Assembly (NCBI RefSeq): GCF_000758665.1
Contig: NZ_CP009285.1
Location: 124,001 to 188,000 of the forward strand
Reading direction: 5' to 3'
DNA from: Paenibacillus borealis
GTDB taxonomy: Bacteria > Bacillota > Bacilli > Paenibacillales > Paenibacillaceae
Length of the DNA stretch: 64,000 bases
Position numbers and translations under genes: made by a program. Below are positions 62,835 to 64,000 of this stretch, piece by piece. Each line of letters begins with the position of its first letter. The stretch's first letter is position 1. The notes beneath the pieces were generated by a model. That model searched no databases. It was not told the origin of the DNA and worked only from the letters and a program-made list of their open reading frames with translations.

Positions 62835-64000
62835 ATGAAAGTAGTCGTATATGCACGTGTATCTTCGGAACGCCAAGCCGAGAAAGAATTATCAATCCCG
62901 GCCCAGCTCAAAGCTATGCAGCAATATTGCCAAACCAAGGGATGGACTATCGTTAATGAATTCATCGAAAAAGGTAAGTCCGCCAAGACTGATGATCGTC
63001 CAGAGTTTCAGCGAATGATTGCAATGGCGAAACGCACGAATCGTTCTTTTGAAGCTATTCTAGTGCATAAGTTTGACCGCTTCTCACGTAACCGGGACGA
63101 TCATGTGCTGTACAAGGCTTTGCTGAAGCAATGTGGGGTTAAGGTAATCTCCATTGTTGAACAGACAGAGGCTGATTCTCCGCAAGATATGCTGCTTGAG
63201 GGGATGCTGGAAGTGATCTCTGAGTTCTTCAATGCTAATCTGGCCGTAGAAGTCCGTAAAGGCATGACTCAGAACGCCAAGCAAGGTTACAACAACGGTG
63301 GTACGCCTCCATATGCTTACCGTACTGAACATATCGCACTCGGCAACCAAAAGACAAAAGCGGTATGGGTACTTGGACCGCGGGAAGAGATTGATACAGT
63401 TCGCTTTATTTTTAGTCAATATGCCTATGAAGAGATGGGGTACAAGAGAATAGCTTCACTCCTTAACGAAAGCAATGTTCCAACGCAAAAAGGTGGGAAG
63501 TGATCGGCCAGCACTATTCAGGCCATTATCCATAATGAATCGTACCTGGGCCGCAGAATATGGAATAAGCAAGACTATCAGACTAAAGGGAAGAAGTGGC
63601 GGGATCGCTCCGAATGGATCATTACGGAGAATGCACAACCGGCCATTATTAATGAAGAATTATTCAAGCTCTGTCAGCAGCGTTCCGAGAAGAGGCATAA
63701 TGGGGGCGGCGTGACTCATAATCCATATCAAATTAAGCCAGCTTCACCATTTTGGCTCAGAGGTATTTTTATATGTGATAAGTGTGGGTCAAGAATGGTT
63801 GGCAACTCGACATCAACGACAAAGAAGTATGGGGGCCAGAAATATTATGTCTGTGGTGGTTATATGCGGAAAGGGAAGGAGTTCTGCCCCTATGTAAGCT
63901 GGAGAAAGGACCGTATTGAACAGATCGTCGTCAACAAGCTTCGAAGTGCGTTACTTCGGCTTACCTTTGACAATCAATTGGAGGAAGAGATTCGAAAGTA
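62835..64000 (+). pseudogene. Large serine recombinase interrupted by TGA; runs off the window
   Basis: The protein starts KVVVYARVSSERQAEKELSI; the Ser of ARVS is the expected catalytic nucleophile of the resolvase domain (about 1-140). The recombinase domain follows (GMTQNAKQGYNNGGTPPYAYR). At 63501-63503 an in-frame TGA falls where the homologue upstream has Trp (RRWTPST against GK-stop-SAST). After it the same frame stays open to the window end, encoding SASTIQAIIHNESYLGRRIW and a zinc-ribbon-like CDKCGSRM...YYVCGGY...FCPY. So one base change, TGG to TGA, would explain it. ATG 62835 has AAGGAG 10 nt upstream. Sequencing error or readthrough are alternatives. Confidence 0.8.

Overview
The window looks like a chromosomal segment of a Gram-positive, spore-forming bacterium of the Bacillales, most probably Paenibacillus. 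The evidence is the 16S/23S rRNA sequence, bofA (sporulation), CtsR- and CggR-type operators, the short HisG with HisZ, and gene orders shared with Bacillus subtilis but broken into blocks. The assignment rests on reading and family knowledge; no search was run.

Layout. (1) 1-3600: end of murA (murZ type), rho, a radical SAM gene and rpmE. (2) 3700-7650: SRP RNA, dnaX, yaaK/ebfC, recR, a yaaL-type gene and bofA, the origin-proximal block of B. subtilis. (3) 7660-14030: an rRNA operon in the unusual order 16S-5S-tRNA-Ile-tRNA-Ala-23S, followed by eight tRNAs and a terminator. (4) 14149-20970: a thioredoxin-reductase-like flavoprotein, a PucR-type regulator, an MsmX-type sugar ABC ATPase, then hprK-lgt-ppaX-yvoF. 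(5) 21060-25363: two tandem membrane acyltransferases, a possible tiny membrane peptide and a minus-strand gluconokinase, lying between yvoF and hisZ, which are neighbours in B. subtilis. (6) 25643-34533: hisZGDBHAF-hisIE-hisJ plus a prs-family gene. This is the whole histidine pathway from PRPP supply to histidinol except the aminotransferase HisC, which is not here. (7) 34600-44611: TPR protein-trxB, a methyltransferase flanked by 15-bp direct repeats, a DUF1858/DUF438 hemerythrin-PAS pair behind an Fnr-like site, glucokinase, then rapZ-yvcK-whiA and an HPr/Crh gene. (8) 44686-49349: GNAT, two secreted envelope proteins, a GDSL hydrolase, clpP with a perfect CtsR box, and tRNA-Arg. (9) 49566-56836: cggR-gap-pgk-tpiA-gpmI-eno behind a CggR operator. 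(10) 57004-61899: secG, an rnr with a very long Gly/Ala/Lys/Arg-rich tail, smpB and ssrA (tmRNA). (11) 62141-64000: two decayed large serine recombinases just downstream of ssrA, the second carrying an in-frame TGA at a conserved Trp codon; this looks like the edge of an integrated element that continues beyond the window.

Functional themes. Carbon control is dense: HprK, an HPr/Crh protein, glucokinase, gluconokinase, PpaX (which recycles the pyrophosphate made by HprK), the MsmX-type ATPase, CggR and the lower glycolytic enzymes. RNA and protein quality control is also grouped: RNase R, SmpB, tmRNA and ClpP. I found no CRISPR array, no recognisable defence island and no complete novel system. 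The most unusual signals are the rRNA operon order, the RNase R tail, the His15-bearing protein at the crh locus, and the interrupted recombinase after ssrA.
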